This document shows, piece by piece, positions 23,460 through 24,701 of a stretch of DNA of 24,701 nucleotides. The DNA is from Spirochaetia bacterium (GTDB taxonomy: Bacteria; Spirochaetota; Spirochaetia; Treponematales; Breznakiellaceae). The translations under genes and the position numbers were made by a program. The number at the start of each line of letters is the position of its first letter. The stretch's first letter is position 1. The DNA lies in the NCBI GenBank assembly GCA_026002025.1, contig BOAU01000024.1:1-24701 (forward strand), in the 5' to 3' direction. The notes beneath the pieces were generated by a model. It saw only the letters and a program-made list of their open reading frames with translations, was not told where the DNA came from and did not search any database.

Positions 23460-24487
23460 GCGACAGCGCTCTTTCGCAGGATGAAGTAGACGCCCTGCTG
23501 GCAGGCGGAGATTCCCCCGGAGCAGGGGCTTCGGGGGGTGGTTCCGAAGCGGACAAGCAGATTCTTCAGGGATTTCTTTCCTCCACCGTGGAAGCCCAGT
23601 CTTCCAATTTGGGAAGCATGACCGGCGCCGCGGTTGCCATCAAGGGCCCCGAGGGGAGCTTTACCAACCGTGACGCTTTTCTGGCTCAGCTTCCCGATTC
23701 GGTAACGGTTGTTAAAGTAGATTTCAGTTCCGGCTTTTCCGGTGAACACCTGTTCCTGCTCCCCGAAGCCGCCGCAAAGGGTATTGCGGGGCTTATGACG
23801 AAAGAGGAAAACATTGAACTTGACGCCATGGCCATGTCGGTCATCGGTGAAGCGGTGGGGGCCATTGTCGGCTCCCAGATAACCGCCCTTGCGGGAAAAA
23901 CCGGCAACAAGTCCATCGCCAATGTCACCCCGGAGGCGACCACCGTACTCAAAGCGGTGGCGGCTCTTCCTGGCGGGGATTTTTTTATTGCCGCCTATCA
24001 GCTTGATCTCGGGGACGGTCAGGCAAATCAGTTTTGGGAAGTACTCGGCCCCTCGGCTGCGGGGGAGATTGCCCGCGCCCTGAATCCGGCTGCCGGTTCC
24101 GCTGCGGCCGGTGCGAATCCGGGCGCAGCAGCGGCGGGCAACAGCGCGAGATCTCCGCTGGGACAGTCCGCCAACGTACAATCGGTGCAGTTTCCCGGTC
24201 TGGTTTCCCGGAATACAAAACAGGAAGCAGGAAATATCGGTCTTATCATGGACGTGAACATGGAGATGACCGTCGAACTGGGCCGTACCAGGAAATCAAT
24301 AAAAGAAATTTTGAGTATGGGGGAAGGGACGATCATCGAACTGGATAAACTCGCCGGGGAACCCGTGGATATTCTGGTGAACCATAAACTTATAGCCAAG
24401 GGAGAAGTGGTGGTCATTGATGAAAACTTCGGCGTCCGGGTCACGGAGATAGTACCGCCGAATGAGCGAATGAATGATTTGGGGTAG
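23456..24487 (+). CDS. fliY: Flagellar motor switch protein FliY (FliN-type with CheC-like domain)
   Basis: A 343-residue FliY, longer than the FliN of enteric bacteria. The N-terminal SALSQDEVDALLAGG resembles the FliM-type CheY-binding peptide. A CheC-like domain covers about residues 35-220. After an Ala/Gly-rich linker (about 215-245), a SpoA/FliN domain follows (about 262-336; VNMEMTVELGRTRKSIKEILSMGEGTIIELD). In the CheC phosphatase signature Glu-x2-Asn, Glu132 is present but the Asn position is Gly135 (GEAVGAIVG), so that site is probably inactive. It overlaps fliM by ATGA and is the last gene of the operon here; the next frame is on the opposite strand. Confidence 0.93.
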   Translation: MSDSALSQDEVDALLAGGDSPGAGASGGGSEADKQILQGFLSSTVEAQSSNLGSMTGAAVAIKGPEGSFTNRDAFLAQLPDSVTVVKVDFSSGFSGEHLFLLPEAAAKGIAGLMTKEENIELDAMAMSVIGEAVGAIVGSQITALAGKTGNKSIANVTPEATTVLKAVAALPGGDFFIAAYQLDLGDGQANQFWEVLGPSAAGEIARALNPAAGSAAAGANPGAAAAGNSARSPLGQSANVQSVQFPGLVSRNTKQEAGNIGLIMDVNMEMTVELGRTRKSIKEILSMGEGTIIELDKLAGEPVDILVNHKLIAKGEVVVIDENFGVRVTEIVPPNERMNDLG

Positions 24488-24517
24488 AAACCCAGATTTT
24501 TTTGCCTTTTTTGTAAA

Positions 24518-24540
24518 AAAGTTTGGTTTAGCTAAACTTT
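24518..24540 (-). terminator. Candidate minus-strand terminator after the 40-codon ORF
   Basis: AAAGTTT (24518-24524) pairs with AAACTTT (24534-24540), with a nested palindrome GTTTAGCTAAAC (24526-24537). On the minus strand the stem is followed by a T run. It overlaps the stop of the small ORF, and may also mark the 3' end of the flagellar transcript from the other side. Confidence 0.4.
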
Positions 24541-24654
24541 ATGATATGTGATATAGTTTATTAAGTCAGTTTGTACTTGGGCTTCCGCTGAAACCGGAAT
24601 AAAAACGAGGAATCCTGATACGATAAGGGCGGCAAACAGCGGGGACTTTTTCAT
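24532..24654 (-). CDS. Possible 40-residue secreted peptide
   Basis: This minus-strand ORF (ATG at 24654, TAG at 24534-24532) encodes a typical signal peptide: MKKSPLFAALIVSGFLVFIP followed by VSAEAQ, with likely cleavage after VSA or AEA. Only about 15 residues remain after cleavage. It starts one base after the stop of an upstream gene, with AAGGGG as a possible SD. It could be a real small secreted peptide, or the 5' remnant of a longer exported protein. Confidence 0.4.
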   Translation of the reverse strand: MKKSPLFAALIVSGFLVFIPVSAEAQVQTDLINYITYHKV

Positions 24655-24655
24655 G

Positions 24656-24701
24656 CTACAGCCCCTTAAGCCGTTCGCGGTGTTCGCGGATCTTGTCCGG
24701 G
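24656..24701 (-). CDS. 3' end of an unidentified gene entering from the right edge
   Basis: The minus-strand frame ends PDKIREHRERLKGL and then TAG (24658-24656). The charged helical ending looks like real coding sequence, and the following ATG one base on supports a gene pair. Too little is visible to identify it. Confidence 0.4.
   Translation of the reverse strand, partial: PDKIREHRERLKGL

Overview
The window reads as a spirochete chromosome, most likely a GC-rich Treponema relative (possibly the termite-gut clade; species not determined). The main evidence is a flagellar operon in the spirochete order flbB-fliK-flgD-flgE-flbD-motA-motB-fliL-fliM-fliY. Its hook protein has the Lys/Cys pair known from treponemal lysinoalanine-cross-linked hooks. 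No rRNA, tRNA, CRISPR array, transposase or prophage was seen.

Layout. (1) 1-6354, plus strand: a tightly packed housekeeping run of dxs (5' end outside the window), folP, cdaA (c-di-AMP synthase), its ybbR-type partner, acpS, a DUF2225 protein and truA. Several genes overlap by ATGA or similar, suggesting one translationally coupled operon. truA carries an apparent one-base frameshift near its 5' end. (2) 6355-8386, minus strand: an RNA methyltransferase, a DtxR/MntR-type metalloregulator and a small RRM RNA-binding protein with a long leader, with long palindromic repeats at gene ends. (3) 8387-11718, minus strand: rdgB, an AT-rich divergent Ham1-like paralogue and a UvrD/PcrA-type helicase, nearly abutting. 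(4) 11719-15658: a cyclase-family hydrolase (+), a mannitol dehydrogenase-family oxidoreductase (-), a calcineurin-like phosphoesterase (+) and a small membrane-anchored protein (-), with prominent intergenic hairpins. (5) 15659-24487, plus strand: the flagellar operon for the FlbB collar base, hook-length control, hook cap, hook, stator and switch. (6) 24488-24701: a 40-codon secreted-peptide ORF and the 3' end of another gene, both on the minus strand.

How they fit. The first cluster combines isoprenoid and folate precursors, c-di-AMP signalling, acyl-carrier activation and tRNA modification. The flagellar block encodes hook assembly plus the torque-generating and switching parts of the periplasmic flagellar motor; basal-body, export and filament genes are not here, so the regulon is split.

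Most worth a second look: a three-hairpin array at 14214-14312 with a constant octamer loop at exact 33-base spacing but different self-complementary stems; the truA frameshift; an in-frame palindromic insertion in dxs; the Ham1-like paralogue that has lost family motifs; a G9 tract at the start of motB; and several gene-end palindromes. None of these proves a new system from sequence alone.
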